Source: Algimonas ampicilliniresistens
Lineage (GTDB): Bacteria > Pseudomonadota > Alphaproteobacteria > Caulobacterales > Maricaulaceae
Direction: 5' to 3'
Assembly (NCBI RefSeq): GCF_030159955.1
Contig: NZ_BSNK01000002.1
Coordinates: forward strand, 1,054,001 to 1,118,000
Length of the DNA stretch: 64,000 bases
How positions within the stretch are numbered: position 1 is the stretch's first letter; each line of letters opens with the position of its first letter. This document shows, piece after piece, positions 1 through 8,745 of this stretch. The translations under genes and the position numbers were made by a program. The notes below the pieces were generated by a model. The model was given only the letters and a program-made list of their open reading frames with translations, was not told the DNA's origin and did no database searches.

Positions 1-330
1 TTCCTCGACTTTCTTGATCTTGCTCTGGTGGAAGGGGGTCCGACCGGTACGTTCAATGTCGGCACGGGCGAAAGTAAATCGATCAAGGACGTGTTCGATC
101 AGGCGGTCGAATATCTCGGCATCACGCTAGATGAACCCGTGCCCGTAGTCCCGGCTGGCGACGACGATGTGCGCGAAATGGTACTAGACGCGTCCGAGAC
201 CGAAAGTGCCTTCGATTGGTCTCCCAAAGTTTCTTTTGAAGACACGATTCGTCGCATGTATGAATGGTACGACAAGAACGGCGTCACGGCGATTTTCAGC
301 CATGTCAAAACGCCCGATAGCGTCAGGTAG
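1..330 (+). CDS. NAD-dependent epimerase/dehydratase, C-terminal part
   Basis: This is the last 109 codons of a gene that begins before the window. The frame is open from base 1 and stops at 328-330. The peptide contains the FNVGTG segment that extended short-chain dehydrogenases carry just after the substrate loop. It is followed by the usual C-terminal helices of a sugar-nucleotide epimerase (FDWSPKVSFEDTIRRMYEW). The cofactor and catalytic motifs lie outside the window, so the reaction cannot be named. It sits 4 bp before a lipoprotein gene on the same strand and belongs to the glycan locus that follows. It is one of four SDR-type enzymes in that locus. Confidence 0.8.
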   Translation, partial: FLDFLDLALVEGGPTGTFNVGTGESKSIKDVFDQAVEYLGITLDEPVPVVPAGDDDVREMVLDASETESAFDWSPKVSFEDTIRRMYEWYDKNGVTAIFSHVKTPDSVR

Positions 331-334
331 GCTT

Positions 335-1405
335 ATGTTACGCTCTGTGCTTTTCGTTTCCGGTTTTATCGGTCTCGCTGCTTGCACAGGTGACGTGGCT
401 GAGCCGCAGCCTGAGGCGCTCGAGTTTCCGGCCCTGACCTTGACGGACTTCTCCCATGAAGGAACATCGACGGCGGTTTTGACGTTCAATCATGATGCTT
501 TGGGCGAGGTGGCCTACCGCCTCGACGGCGATGACCCCCGCATAATCGCGTCCGAAGACGGCATTGTGCGCATCGACTATTATGCGGACGCGCCGGACGG
601 CGATGGGGTCCTTGACGAACAAAGTTACGTTCTAGAATTTCAGGATGCCAACGACCAGCCTCACTCTATCGAGTTGATCCGTCAAAGCCCTGGGGAGCTT
701 CTGGAGGCTTTTGAGTTCGACAAGGTTGATGGTTACACCATTCTTGGATCTAATACGCTTCTGTTCTCAAATGGCGATGTCGACTCGGCACATGTGCTGG
801 ATCGCAGCTATTCGGAAGACTTCACTGTAAATGATGCGGTCGCCAATGCGGACCTCATCTACCCCGAACTCCACATTGCCGCAGATATTGTCGGGACGCT
901 TTATGCTCAACCTTTATCATTCGGTCCGAGAGACCGTGGCGGGGCGAAGAGTCTGATCGAAGAGATCGAGAACATCCGAAATGGTGCTGACGGTATTCAG
1001 TGCGCGGGTTTCCGCGAATTGTGGGGTCATGCCTCGGAAGACCACGGCCTTATATTTCGGTATGTCGGCCTCTACAGCTACGCGCCCTATTTCGATGACC
1101 TGACACCCTATAGTCATGCCATCGCAGAGGTTATGACGGACGACGGTTGGAAAGCTATCGACCCGTGGAATAACGCGGCCTTTCGCGTGCGAGAGCGTTA
1201 CGTGTCCGCCGAAGAATTGCGCCAAGCAGTGAAACGTGAACCGGCGACGGTCGAGATCGTGATGCTTAATCCAGGCCTTGAAAAGATCATTCTGGGGGCT
1301 GACGGATCCACGACGTCGACATTGATTAAATTCCCGGAGCGAGATTTCTACTTCAACTATTTCGGCGCCATTGAAACAGTTGATGTAACGTTCACTAGTG
1401 GATAA
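335..1405 (+). CDS. Transglutaminase-like lipoprotein A (Cys-His-Asp present)
   Basis: A 356-residue predicted lipoprotein. I chose the ATG at 335 because it gives a short signal peptide ending in LAAC, with the lipid-accepting cysteine at residue 17, and lies 4 bp after the previous stop. The N-terminal half looks like a beta-rich domain. The C-terminal half carries a papain/transglutaminase-like triad: Cys223 in QCAGF, His261 in PYSHAIAEV and Asp276 in AIDPWNN. Proteins of this fold cleave or transfer acyl groups on peptides; the substrate here is unknown. It is followed by a tandem paralog (1473-2612) and then by glycan genes. Membrane anchoring would place it in the periplasm. Fold assignment is fairly sure, the reaction is not. 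Confidence 0.75.
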   Translation: MLRSVLFVSGFIGLAACTGDVAEPQPEALEFPALTLTDFSHEGTSTAVLTFNHDALGEVAYRLDGDDPRIIASEDGIVRIDYYADAPDGDGVLDEQSYVLEFQDANDQPHSIELIRQSPGELLEAFEFDKVDGYTILGSNTLLFSNGDVDSAHVLDRSYSEDFTVNDAVANADLIYPELHIAADIVGTLYAQPLSFGPRDRGGAKSLIEEIENIRNGADGIQCAGFRELWGHASEDHGLIFRYVGLYSYAPYFDDLTPYSHAIAEVMTDDGWKAIDPWNNAAFRVRERYVSAEELRQAVKREPATVEIVMLNPGLEKIILGADGSTTSTLIKFPERDFYFNYFGAIETVDVTFTSG

Positions 1406-1472
1406 TCGGAGGCAGCCAGGCGTCCTCTAACAACCGGACCGTTAGAGCGATATTCTGATACGGGGAAATATA

Positions 1473-2612
1473 ATGTTTTCATCTGCCTGTTTGTTTCGAC
1501 GCGACACACTGTACCTGACAGGCGTGTGTCTCGCCGCCCTTGCAATTGGATCGTGCGACGCACTCACGGGTGGGAGCGACGGCGCGACGGCAGATAATAA
1601 TTATGCGGGCCAGTCCGTTCCCATCATCCCCGTCGAAATCGTTGACGAGCCTGTGGTAAACTTTGCGCGCATGAGCGGTTTTACCCATCGCGGTGCGGAG
1701 GACGCCTTTATCGGTGTTGAGAATGTGAACGGTCCCGCGACTCTGCTCGATAATCCGACTGGCGAGACGATCAGTATTCCTTATGACGGTGAGGGTTATC
1801 TGATGACCTTCCTGAATCAGGAGGGAAACAACAATGGCCGACTGGACAGCCGGAGCTACACCCTAACGTTCCAAGGCGAGGATGGAACGGGTCACAACCT
1901 CGCTCTTGTTCGCCAATCTCCTGAGGAACTTGCCGAAGGCGGCGTGGACAAGCCGGATGGTTACACCATCCTGTCTGTCAATACGCTGGACTTCAGTGAC
2001 GCAGATAGATTCAGAACTATTCCGATGAGCCCTGACTACGCCTCGGGAGTTGTGCTTCCAGAGGCTAAGGCCACACAAGACGGTTTAGATATCGCGGCTC
2101 GCGCGTCGGCGTGGATCAATGCTCGGGCACTTCGGTATTCAGGCCCCGCGAGCCGCAAGGCTGAAACTATGGATGTGCAGATGCGGGCGTTGGAGCGCGG
2201 CGAAACGGCTCTACGCATTGCGGGTTTTCGTGATCTCTGGTTGAATCTCGCCCATAGTGCGGGCGGGGAAGCCCGTATTGTGGATTTCGTCAGTTACAGC
2301 CCGCAATATGACGACTTGACACCATACAGCCATCAATTAGCCGAATTTAACGTCGATGGACGATGGGTTGCCATTGATCCCATCAATAACTCCCTGTTCC
2401 AGACTGAGGGCAAGTTACTTTCGGCTGTCGAATTGCGCGAACAGCTTCGACACGATATCGACTCTGTATCTGTGGTTCCATTGGTTGACGGTCAGACTCG
2501 CAACGTTCGCGGACAAGGGTCGCAAGCAATCGCTTTGGTGCCGCTTTTCAGGATTGCGCGGAGTGCGGGCGTGATCCAAACCTATGAAATTGATTGGACT
2601 GACGCGCCCTGA
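1473..2612 (+). CDS. Transglutaminase-like lipoprotein B, catalytic Cys lost
   Basis: A 379-residue tandem paralog of the preceding gene. It starts at an ATG after a GGGGAAA ribosome site, and its signal peptide ends in IGSC (lipid cysteine at residue 28). It shares with its neighbour the blocks RQSP-EEL, DGYTIL-NTL, YDDLTPYSH and AIDP-NN. The triad His (287) and Asp (302) are kept. The position matching Cys223 of the neighbour is Ile249 (ALRIAGF against IQCAGF), so the protein should not be catalytic by the usual route. It could be a binding or regulatory partner of its paralog. The middle stretch, about residues 180-240, is unlike the paralog. Confidence 0.72.
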   Translation: MFSSACLFRRDTLYLTGVCLAALAIGSCDALTGGSDGATADNNYAGQSVPIIPVEIVDEPVVNFARMSGFTHRGAEDAFIGVENVNGPATLLDNPTGETISIPYDGEGYLMTFLNQEGNNNGRLDSRSYTLTFQGEDGTGHNLALVRQSPEELAEGGVDKPDGYTILSVNTLDFSDADRFRTIPMSPDYASGVVLPEAKATQDGLDIAARASAWINARALRYSGPASRKAETMDVQMRALERGETALRIAGFRDLWLNLAHSAGGEARIVDFVSYSPQYDDLTPYSHQLAEFNVDGRWVAIDPINNSLFQTEGKLLSAVELREQLRHDIDSVSVVPLVDGQTRNVRGQGSQAIALVPLFRIARSAGVIQTYEIDWTDAP

Positions 2613-2739
2613 TTTCGATGTCGAACTTGACTTCGGGATCAATTATTTTTTCGCCCGACGTCATTTAGACACGGACGAACGTTTCACCTTTTCCGACCCT
2701 ATCCGGTCTATTTATTCTATTGCGGGTATCCCGAAATGA
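2584..2739 (+). CDS. Possible 51-aa overlapping small ORF
   Basis: An ATG at 2584, inside the end of the preceding lipoprotein gene and in another frame, opens 51 codons. They fill the whole spacer and stop at a TGA overlapping the ATG of the next gene (ATGA at 2736-2739). The peptide is rich in Phe, Asp and Arg and has no recognised domain. No good ribosome site is seen before the ATG. It may be a translational-coupling ORF, a displaced C-terminus of the previous gene, or chance. Confidence 0.2.
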   Translation: MKLIGLTRPDFDVELDFGINYFFARRHLDTDERFTFSDPIRSIYSIAGIPK

Positions 2740-3800
2740 CTAATCCCACATTCAAAGGCGTAACGGTCGCCATAGCCGGCGGTGCCGGTTTCGTTGGCTC
2801 CAACCTCGCAAAAATGTTGCTGAAGGAAGACATCAAGAAACTTATCTTGGTGGATAATCTTCTTTCTGCCGATATGGCCAATGTACCGAATGACCCGCGC
2901 GTGGAGTTTATTCCTCGGTCGATCACAAACCCCGAAGTATTGGAACGTCTGCCCGACGATCTGGATTATGCCTATCAGCTGACGACGTTCCACGGGAACC
3001 AGAGTTCGATCGCTGATCCGATGCGCGACCACATGCACAACAACTACACCTCGCTGTCCATGTTCCACCGGCTGTCCCAGATCAAGAACCTGAAAAAGGT
3101 GGTTTACGCAGCCGCAGCCTGTGCCGTGGCAGAAAAGACCTACGGCGAAGCGACCGCGACCGATGAAGAAGCTCCCGTATCGCTCTTCCACGACAGCCCT
3201 TATTCAGTCTCCAAGATCATTGGAGAGCTTTACGGCAACTATTACTGGAAACAGGAAAACCTACCCTTCGTGAAAGCCCGTTTCATGAATGTGTATGGTC
3301 CTGGCGAAATTCTCGGTGCGGGACGCTGGCGCGGGACGGTTCATACGATCTGGCGTAACGTCACCCCGACTTTCATATTTAAGTCTTTGCACGAGGAAGC
3401 GTTGCCCCTCGACGATGAAGGCCGGACATCGCGTGACTTCATTTTTGTGGAAGACATGGCGCGCGGTCTGATGGCTGCGGCGCTTCATGGCAAACCGTCT
3501 GAGGCCTATAATCTGGCGTCGGGTAAGGAAACGACTATCCGCGAACTGGCTGAGACCATCAACCGCTTGACGGGAAACCCAACCCCGGTGGAGCTTAAAC
3601 CTCGCCGTCCATGGGATAGTAGCGGCAACCGCTTCGGTTCCGCCGCCAAGGCCGAACGCGATCTGGGTTTCAAAGCCGAGGTTGGGATCGAGGATGGGTT
3701 ACAGCGCACGGTCGAGTGGACCCGCGAGAATATGGATGTAATCAAGCGCTGCATGGCGCAGCATGTTCATTTTGTGCCAGACGCCCAACGCTACCTCTAA
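2736..3800 (+). CDS. Extended SDR sugar-nucleotide epimerase/dehydratase, altered active site
   Basis: A 354-residue extended short-chain dehydrogenase. The NAD-binding GGAGFVG is at residues 15-21, the YSVSK (Tyr156, Lys160) pair is present, and the C-terminal half has the RFMNVYGPGE and SRDFIFVEDMA blocks typical of UDP-sugar epimerases. The segment that normally reads SSS/T before the catalytic tyrosine is AAAAC here (residues 125-129), so the usual Ser/Thr of the triad appears to be missing. It probably acts on a UDP-linked amino sugar or uronic acid in the cytoplasm. It lies between two transglutaminase-like lipoprotein genes. The family is certain, the substrate is not. Confidence 0.85.
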   Translation: MTNPTFKGVTVAIAGGAGFVGSNLAKMLLKEDIKKLILVDNLLSADMANVPNDPRVEFIPRSITNPEVLERLPDDLDYAYQLTTFHGNQSSIADPMRDHMHNNYTSLSMFHRLSQIKNLKKVVYAAAACAVAEKTYGEATATDEEAPVSLFHDSPYSVSKIIGELYGNYYWKQENLPFVKARFMNVYGPGEILGAGRWRGTVHTIWRNVTPTFIFKSLHEEALPLDDEGRTSRDFIFVEDMARGLMAAALHGKPSEAYNLASGKETTIRELAETINRLTGNPTPVELKPRRPWDSSGNRFGSAAKAERDLGFKAEVGIEDGLQRTVEWTRENMDVIKRCMAQHVHFVPDAQRYL

Positions 3801-3819
3801 TTTGTAAGAGCGGCGGATC

Positions 3820-5010
3820 TTGCAGATAGCTAAACACCTACGAACGATCGGGCATTGCCTGATCATTTGTGCTGTTGTGTCAGCATTAGCCGGATGCAGT
3901 TTGGAAACGAAGCCCGCTGCGAAGGGCTCCAACGCTTTTGTAACGCCCATACCCAAAGCCGGGCGAGCCGCCGCGCGCGACTGGCTGAAACGAGAGGGCA
4001 TTGCGTTGGACGCGCTGCAGTCTTTGTCCGTCGCAGAACGGGCCGCGCGTCTCAATCAGGCCGTCTATCGTTTCTGCAATAACGGAACGGCCACAACGCC
4101 TGTCGACATCAACGATTTGTTCGAAGACTGCGAAACTGCCTGTGGTGGCATCTCGTATGTCCTTCGCGGTGTATTGGAAGCAACCGGCGCCCGTACGCGC
4201 TACGTCCATCTTCACAACATCCCTAACCAGGGCAACCACACGGCGGTCGAAGTTGATCTGGGTGATGGCCGATGGGCGTTCTTCGATCCGACTTTCGGTG
4301 TCTATTTTGTAAGCTCGAAGGCCGGATCGCTCTCCAAAGATGTCCTAAGCCTTGCGGAGATCGCGGGAAGCGCCAGCGATACGGTCCTGAAAGACAGAGT
4401 GCGACAAGCGCCAAAGGCCAGTCGTGAAACTCTCTCTGCCGATCTGTTATCCCTTTACGATGCGCGTTTTGATCACCCCTATATGAGCCTGAGCAACTAC
4501 CGTATTGCGGAAGCGCTGTCCTATGATGACCCGCGCGAATGGATGGTTCTGGACGTGGATTTGCGCCTGTCGCAAGGTAGGGCGTCGCTGGGTGATGCGA
4601 GCGCTATGCAAATGGACGGTTTATCAGCAGCGTGGCTGGCGGATACTAATGCGCAGCTCCTCAATGAAGACCTGACCGACGATGTGTCCTATAATGCAAG
4701 CCGCCTTTGGGCCACCCGACCGCACCTGACAACCGTGACTCTGCGGCCTTTAACCGTTGGAAGCACGGGGGTCATTGAGTTCGTGGTCTGGAACCAGACG
4801 GATATCGATGCCGAGTTGCAGATCATGCCGCTGGGCAAGACCGTACGGCTGGATTTCGACAGACGTGTCAGATTAAGCCCGGGCAAAAATCAAATTGCCA
4901 TAAACCTCATCGCCGAGGAGGATCGAGCGCAGATCGGGTTGAAAAACCTCGGGCCTGTTCCATTGGTTCATCTATTCGGAGTGTCAGTCGATATGGATAT
5001 CGTCGATTAG
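3820..5010 (+). CDS. Transglutaminase-like lipoprotein C
   Basis: A 396-residue predicted lipoprotein starting at TTG 3820, with a signal peptide ending in LAGC (Cys26). The triad is Cys108 (ETACGG), His140 (GNHTAVEV) and Asp156 (FFDPTFG). The HNIP motif before the histidine and FFDPTFG are shared with the cytosolic protein at 29898-30896, so these two form one subgroup and the tandem pair at 335-2612 another. The C-terminal 150 residues look beta-rich and are not recognised. It follows an epimerase by 19 bp and precedes a UDP-GlcNAc 2-epimerase. It should act at the periplasmic face; a role in processing or attaching a surface polymer is only inference. Confidence 0.75.
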   Translation: MQIAKHLRTIGHCLIICAVVSALAGCSLETKPAAKGSNAFVTPIPKAGRAAARDWLKREGIALDALQSLSVAERAARLNQAVYRFCNNGTATTPVDINDLFEDCETACGGISYVLRGVLEATGARTRYVHLHNIPNQGNHTAVEVDLGDGRWAFFDPTFGVYFVSSKAGSLSKDVLSLAEIAGSASDTVLKDRVRQAPKASRETLSADLLSLYDARFDHPYMSLSNYRIAEALSYDDPREWMVLDVDLRLSQGRASLGDASAMQMDGLSAAWLADTNAQLLNEDLTDDVSYNASRLWATRPHLTTVTLRPLTVGSTGVIEFVVWNQTDIDAELQIMPLGKTVRLDFDRRVRLSPGKNQIAINLIAEEDRAQIGLKNLGPVPLVHLFGVSVDMDIVD

Positions 5011-5127
5011 ACTTGCCGCATTCGCAGTTGCCTTCACGGCGTGGCTGGATAGGAAGGCGTACGCGCGTGGACCCGAATTCGGGACACTTTCGCCGACTAT
5101 TTTAATCGCTTTGAAGACCTGCGAGTC

Positions 5128-6183
5128 ATGATCCAAACCAAGACAATCCATACTATCGTCGGCGCGCGGCCGCAGTTCATCAAGGCTGCGGCACTGAGTC
5201 GGGCCATTGCCGCGGATGTTCGCTTTGACGAACGCATCATCCATACCGGCCAACATTACGACGCGAATATGTCGGATGTGTTTTTCGACGGGCTGGGTAT
5301 TCCTGCGCCCGCCCATCGGTTGGAATTTGGTGGATTGTCCCACGGCGAAATGACCGGGCGCATGATCGAAGCGCTGGAAGGGATATTCAAGGCGGAACAG
5401 CCCGATGCCGTTCTGATTTATGGCGATACGAATTCGACTCTGGCAGGCGCGATCGCGGCAGTGAAGCTTCACATTCCGGTCATTCATGTCGAAGCGGGGC
5501 TCCGCTCATTCAACATGCGGATGCCAGAAGAGATCAATCGCGTTCTGGCGGACCGCGTGTCGGCGCTGTTGCTGTGCCCGACCCATCAGGCCGTCGAAAA
5601 CCTGGCCAGCGAAGGCGTCACGGACGGGGTCCACATGGTCGGCGACGTGATGCATGACGCCACATTGCACGCTATTGAGATGACGCGCGATCGCAAGGCT
5701 CTACGCGAGACGCTCGGTCTGGACGGACCCTATGCCGTCTGTACGCTGCACCGTGCGGAAAACACCGACGACACGGACCGGTTCAACCGGGTCCTCGATT
5801 TCCTAGAAGCCGAAGCTGCCAAGCGGCCCGTCGTCCTGCCGCTGCACCCACGCACAAAGGGTGTGATGGAGCGGATCGGACGCAAGCCCGAGGGCGTCAC
5901 CCTGATCGACCCGCTCGACTATTTTGAACTGGCCGAATTGATGGCTGGATCGGAATTGGTCCTGACGGATTCAGGTGGATTGCAGAAAGAGGCCTATTTT
6001 CACCGTGTGCCCTGCATCACCATTCGCGACGAAACCGAATGGGTGGAAACCATCAAGGCGGGCTGGAATCGACTCTGGACGCAGGACGATTGGGCGACGC
6101 CACGCCGCGACATCCCCGAATATGGCGACGGTCATGCAGCAGCACTCTGTGTTGACGTCATCGCCGATTACCTCCTGTCGTAA
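5128..6183 (+). CDS. wbpI: Non-hydrolysing UDP-N-acetylglucosamine 2-epimerase family (WecB/WbpI-like)
   Basis: A 351-residue protein opening with IVGARPQFIKAA, then TGQHYD, YGDTNSTLAGA, HVEAGLRSF-MPEEINR and LTDSGGLQKEA, which are the hallmarks of the 2-epimerase family. The GARPQFIKA opening and the length fit WbpI (UDP-2,3-diacetamido-glucuronate 2-epimerase) at least as well as WecB (UDP-GlcNAc to UDP-ManNAc). WbpA- and WbpD-like genes later in the window (34166-36232) favour the WbpI reading. The ATG at 5128 overlaps the stop of an open but start-less frame in the spacer. The symbol is a best guess within the family. Confidence 0.85.
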   Translation: MIQTKTIHTIVGARPQFIKAAALSRAIAADVRFDERIIHTGQHYDANMSDVFFDGLGIPAPAHRLEFGGLSHGEMTGRMIEALEGIFKAEQPDAVLIYGDTNSTLAGAIAAVKLHIPVIHVEAGLRSFNMRMPEEINRVLADRVSALLLCPTHQAVENLASEGVTDGVHMVGDVMHDATLHAIEMTRDRKALRETLGLDGPYAVCTLHRAENTDDTDRFNRVLDFLEAEAAKRPVVLPLHPRTKGVMERIGRKPEGVTLIDPLDYFELAELMAGSELVLTDSGGLQKEAYFHRVPCITIRDETEWVETIKAGWNRLWTQDDWATPRRDIPEYGDGHAAALCVDVIADYLLS

Positions 6184-6192
6184 GCGCTCCTG

Positions 6193-7320
6193 TCAGATCG
6201 CCGCGCCGAGCGGCACATCCCGCCAATCGCTACCGTCACTGACGAGAAGCTGGAAAGACGCGCCGGATCCTACCGACCGCAAGGTTCCCGCGCCTTCGCT
6301 TTCAGCTGCGGGCAGGGCGGCGATCGTCGATGGAACCGGGCGGATGCCGCCTGATACTGTGAGATCCGTCGTTGCCTGAATATCGCCAACAGCGACTCTG
6401 CCGTCCCCGTCGATGATCACCCGGTTTTCATCGTCCGTCCTCAGAAATAGCGAATCCGCAGTTCGTGTTCCCATCAACATGGACGTGTTTGTAATCGCGT
6501 AGAGAGCGCCGGCGCCGTAGAGTTGGAAGCGGAAATAAAAGCCGCCGTTGGCGTTCAGCCGGATATTGGAACTGGCCGCCGGGTCCGTTGACATGTTGGA
6601 AATGACCACCCCATCGGCTCCATCCCGTTCAGCGCTGACATCAAGTTTGAACTCATTTGCTGCGTCCGCGCCAATGCCAACATTGCCTGTCGCGGTGTCG
6701 ATGGACAGGGGTGTCCGCGCCAAGCCATTATCGAATGTCTTGAGCCTGAGCGTATTGTCCCCGACAAGCCCGAACTCTGCGCTCGCCGTATCAGCTGTTT
6801 TGAACAATAGGCGCACGTCATTAGATGGATCATCCCGGTTCATCGATAGATCGACGCTGCCGCTATCGCTGGCTTCGGTGCCGGGACCGAAATAGACCGA
6901 CGGGCTGCGCACGGATAGCCGGTCATGAGGATTGGCTTGCGTGCCGATGCCTAGTCGGGGAACCGTATCGACCGTTCGCTTCAAAGCCTCCCATCCGTTC
7001 TGTGTCATGACACATACACCATCCGCATCGGAAACATGCGCAATCCAACCCAGGTCGGGGCGGGTGAATTTCCAAGCGTGTCCGGACCATTCTGCAATGC
7101 TGCCCGATTGCCCGGACCAGTCTTCGGTCGCGTTTTCGGGAATGCCGTATCGATCACCTATCGAAGGGACTAATGGTGGATGGACGATTGTCACCGACAT
7201 CAGACGGATGTGTAGTCGACGGTCAATGGCTGACAGGGCTTCGTTGACTATGATGTGTTTGCGCGCTTGCGCGGGTGCCATAAGTGGCAAGGCGTTGTGC
7301 TGTGTTTCCAAGGTCGTCAT
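6193..7320 (-). CDS. DUF2793 tail-fibre-like protein
   Basis: A 375-residue protein on the opposite strand to its neighbours. The ATG at 7320 has a GAGGAG ribosome site (7327-7332), so the longer upstream frame is not used. Residues 1 to about 130 match the DUF2793 pattern (QARKHIIVNEALSAID, PSIGDRY, GWIAHVSDADG) known from alphaproteobacterial prophages and gene transfer agents. The rest carries fibre-like GIG/DV repeats (GNVGIGADAANEFKLDV, RLGIGTQANPHDRLSV, GRVAVGDIQATTDLTV). No other phage gene lies nearby. It may be a domesticated fibre or a surface protein. Its 3' end is 9 bp from the epimerase gene. Confidence 0.7.
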   Translation of the reverse strand: MTTLETQHNALPLMAPAQARKHIIVNEALSAIDRRLHIRLMSVTIVHPPLVPSIGDRYGIPENATEDWSGQSGSIAEWSGHAWKFTRPDLGWIAHVSDADGVCVMTQNGWEALKRTVDTVPRLGIGTQANPHDRLSVRSPSVYFGPGTEASDSGSVDLSMNRDDPSNDVRLLFKTADTASAEFGLVGDNTLRLKTFDNGLARTPLSIDTATGNVGIGADAANEFKLDVSAERDGADGVVISNMSTDPAASSNIRLNANGGFYFRFQLYGAGALYAITNTSMLMGTRTADSLFLRTDDENRVIIDGDGRVAVGDIQATTDLTVSGGIRPVPSTIAALPAAESEGAGTLRSVGSGASFQLLVSDGSDWRDVPLGAAI

Positions 7321-7449
7321 TGAAGGCTCCTCGCTTGACCGACCTGCAAGGTAAGGGCAGATAGAAAAGGCGCGGATCATATTTCTTTAAACCGAGGACG
7401 AACGACCCCGCGGCGTCTCGTTTCGGATTTTTTCGGTGCGCTTACCCCG

Positions 7450-8745
7450 ATGGCTCAACGGACGATTCTCGTTCTCTACTATACGCGCGGCGTTTTCCCG
7501 CTGCGCGACACGATAGAGCGCCATCTCTATTGTTGGCGGCGGTACAGTTCGCACCGTGTGGCCTATGTTAACATCGCAATGGGATTGCCTTGGCGATTTA
7601 TTGAAGGTCTTGATCCTGATGTGGTTGTTTTGCACACATCGCTGTGCGGGATGCGCTGGAGCGAGGCCGTTTTCCGCCGTTTCGCACCGATTTTGACCCC
7701 GCTGAAAACTCACCGTAGTCTCAAGATTGCTCAACCACAGGACGAATTTATTCATACCGACTTGCTCGATAAGCTGATCGAGATGACAGGAACGCGCTTG
7801 GTGATGAGTTGCGCCAGGGCGGATGCGCGCGCGGTCATCTATGCGAATGCTCCATCTGAAGTGGCTTATGAGCAGGTTTTGACAGGCTATTTGGATCCAG
7901 ACACGGTCGCTTATGCAAAGGCGTGCCACCGTCCAATCACAGAGCGTCCTCATGGTCTGACTTACCGGGCTTGGCGCGCGGCGGACTGGCTAGGATCACT
8001 TGGGCAGCTAAAAGTACGCATCGGTGAAGTCTTCGCCGCCGCCGCAGTTCGAACTGGAATCAAGGCCGATATTTCGCTTGATGACGAGGATACAGTGTCT
8101 GGAAAAGCGTGGATCAAATATCTCGCGGACAGCCGCGCCGTGATTGGCGTGGAGGGCGGAGCGTCAATTCTTGATCGCGACGGATCATTGAAACAGGCGG
8201 TCGAAGCGTACCGCGCAGATCATCCAACGGCCACATTCGAGCAGGTACGCGACGCCGTATTTCCTGACCGCGACGGGGAATTACCTCTCCGCGCGCTGTC
8301 TCCGCGTCACTTGGAGGCCGCGGCGACCCGCACGGCACAATGTCTCGTGCGTGGAGCCTATAACGGTCTGCTGGAGGCTGACGTCCATTACATTCCGGTT
8401 GAAGAGGATTTCTCCAACCTAGACGCAGTGCTGGTCGCCCTGCAGGATGACGATGTTATAGACGCGGTCGCTGATCGGGCCTTTCGCGATATTGTGGAGG
8501 CTGGCCGAGCCGCCTATCCCGATTTTGTCGACGAGTGGGACCGTCGGTTAGAGTGCGACACGCCGGAACCGCCGCGTTGGACAATCGACCGTGCGCGCAG
8601 ACTTTGGACGCTGAACGTCCGCGATCGTCTGTTCTGGCGGTTCATCGCCTGGGAAGTTCGGCAGCTGGCGTCCGATAATCCCTATGGCCGAAGGTCGCGA
8701 CTGCGCGAACGGTGGCTAAGGCTGTTTGCAGATATCCCGGCATGA
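7450..8745 (+). CDS. CgeB-like glycosyltransferase paralog 1
   Basis: A 431-residue protein, one of four related proteins in this locus (7450, 15891, 20050 and 31426). Shared marks are QPQDEF near residue 100, a long central part with VEGGASI-D-DG, HPTATFEQVRDAVFP and the block SPRHLEAAA, then YIPVEEDFSNLD. The SPR-LEAAA block with the following acidic stretch resembles the nucleotide-sugar-binding end of CgeB/Glyco_trans_1_2 glycosyltransferases. The most similar relative is 31426-32757, which like this gene sits next to a GT4 gene. The gene ends in an ATGA overlap with that partner. The donor sugar is unknown. Confidence 0.65.
   Translation: MAQRTILVLYYTRGVFPLRDTIERHLYCWRRYSSHRVAYVNIAMGLPWRFIEGLDPDVVVLHTSLCGMRWSEAVFRRFAPILTPLKTHRSLKIAQPQDEFIHTDLLDKLIEMTGTRLVMSCARADARAVIYANAPSEVAYEQVLTGYLDPDTVAYAKACHRPITERPHGLTYRAWRAADWLGSLGQLKVRIGEVFAAAAVRTGIKADISLDDEDTVSGKAWIKYLADSRAVIGVEGGASILDRDGSLKQAVEAYRADHPTATFEQVRDAVFPDRDGELPLRALSPRHLEAAATRTAQCLVRGAYNGLLEADVHYIPVEEDFSNLDAVLVALQDDDVIDAVADRAFRDIVEAGRAAYPDFVDEWDRRLECDTPEPPRWTIDRARRLWTLNVRDRLFWRFIAWEVRQLASDNPYGRRSRLRERWLRLFADIPA

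Noticed and set aside
4943-5131. Open frame in the spacer before the WecB/WbpI-like gene, ending in an ATGA overlap
   Set aside because: It has no ATG, GTG or usable TTG start, only CTG or ATA, and no ribosome site, so I do not call it a gene.
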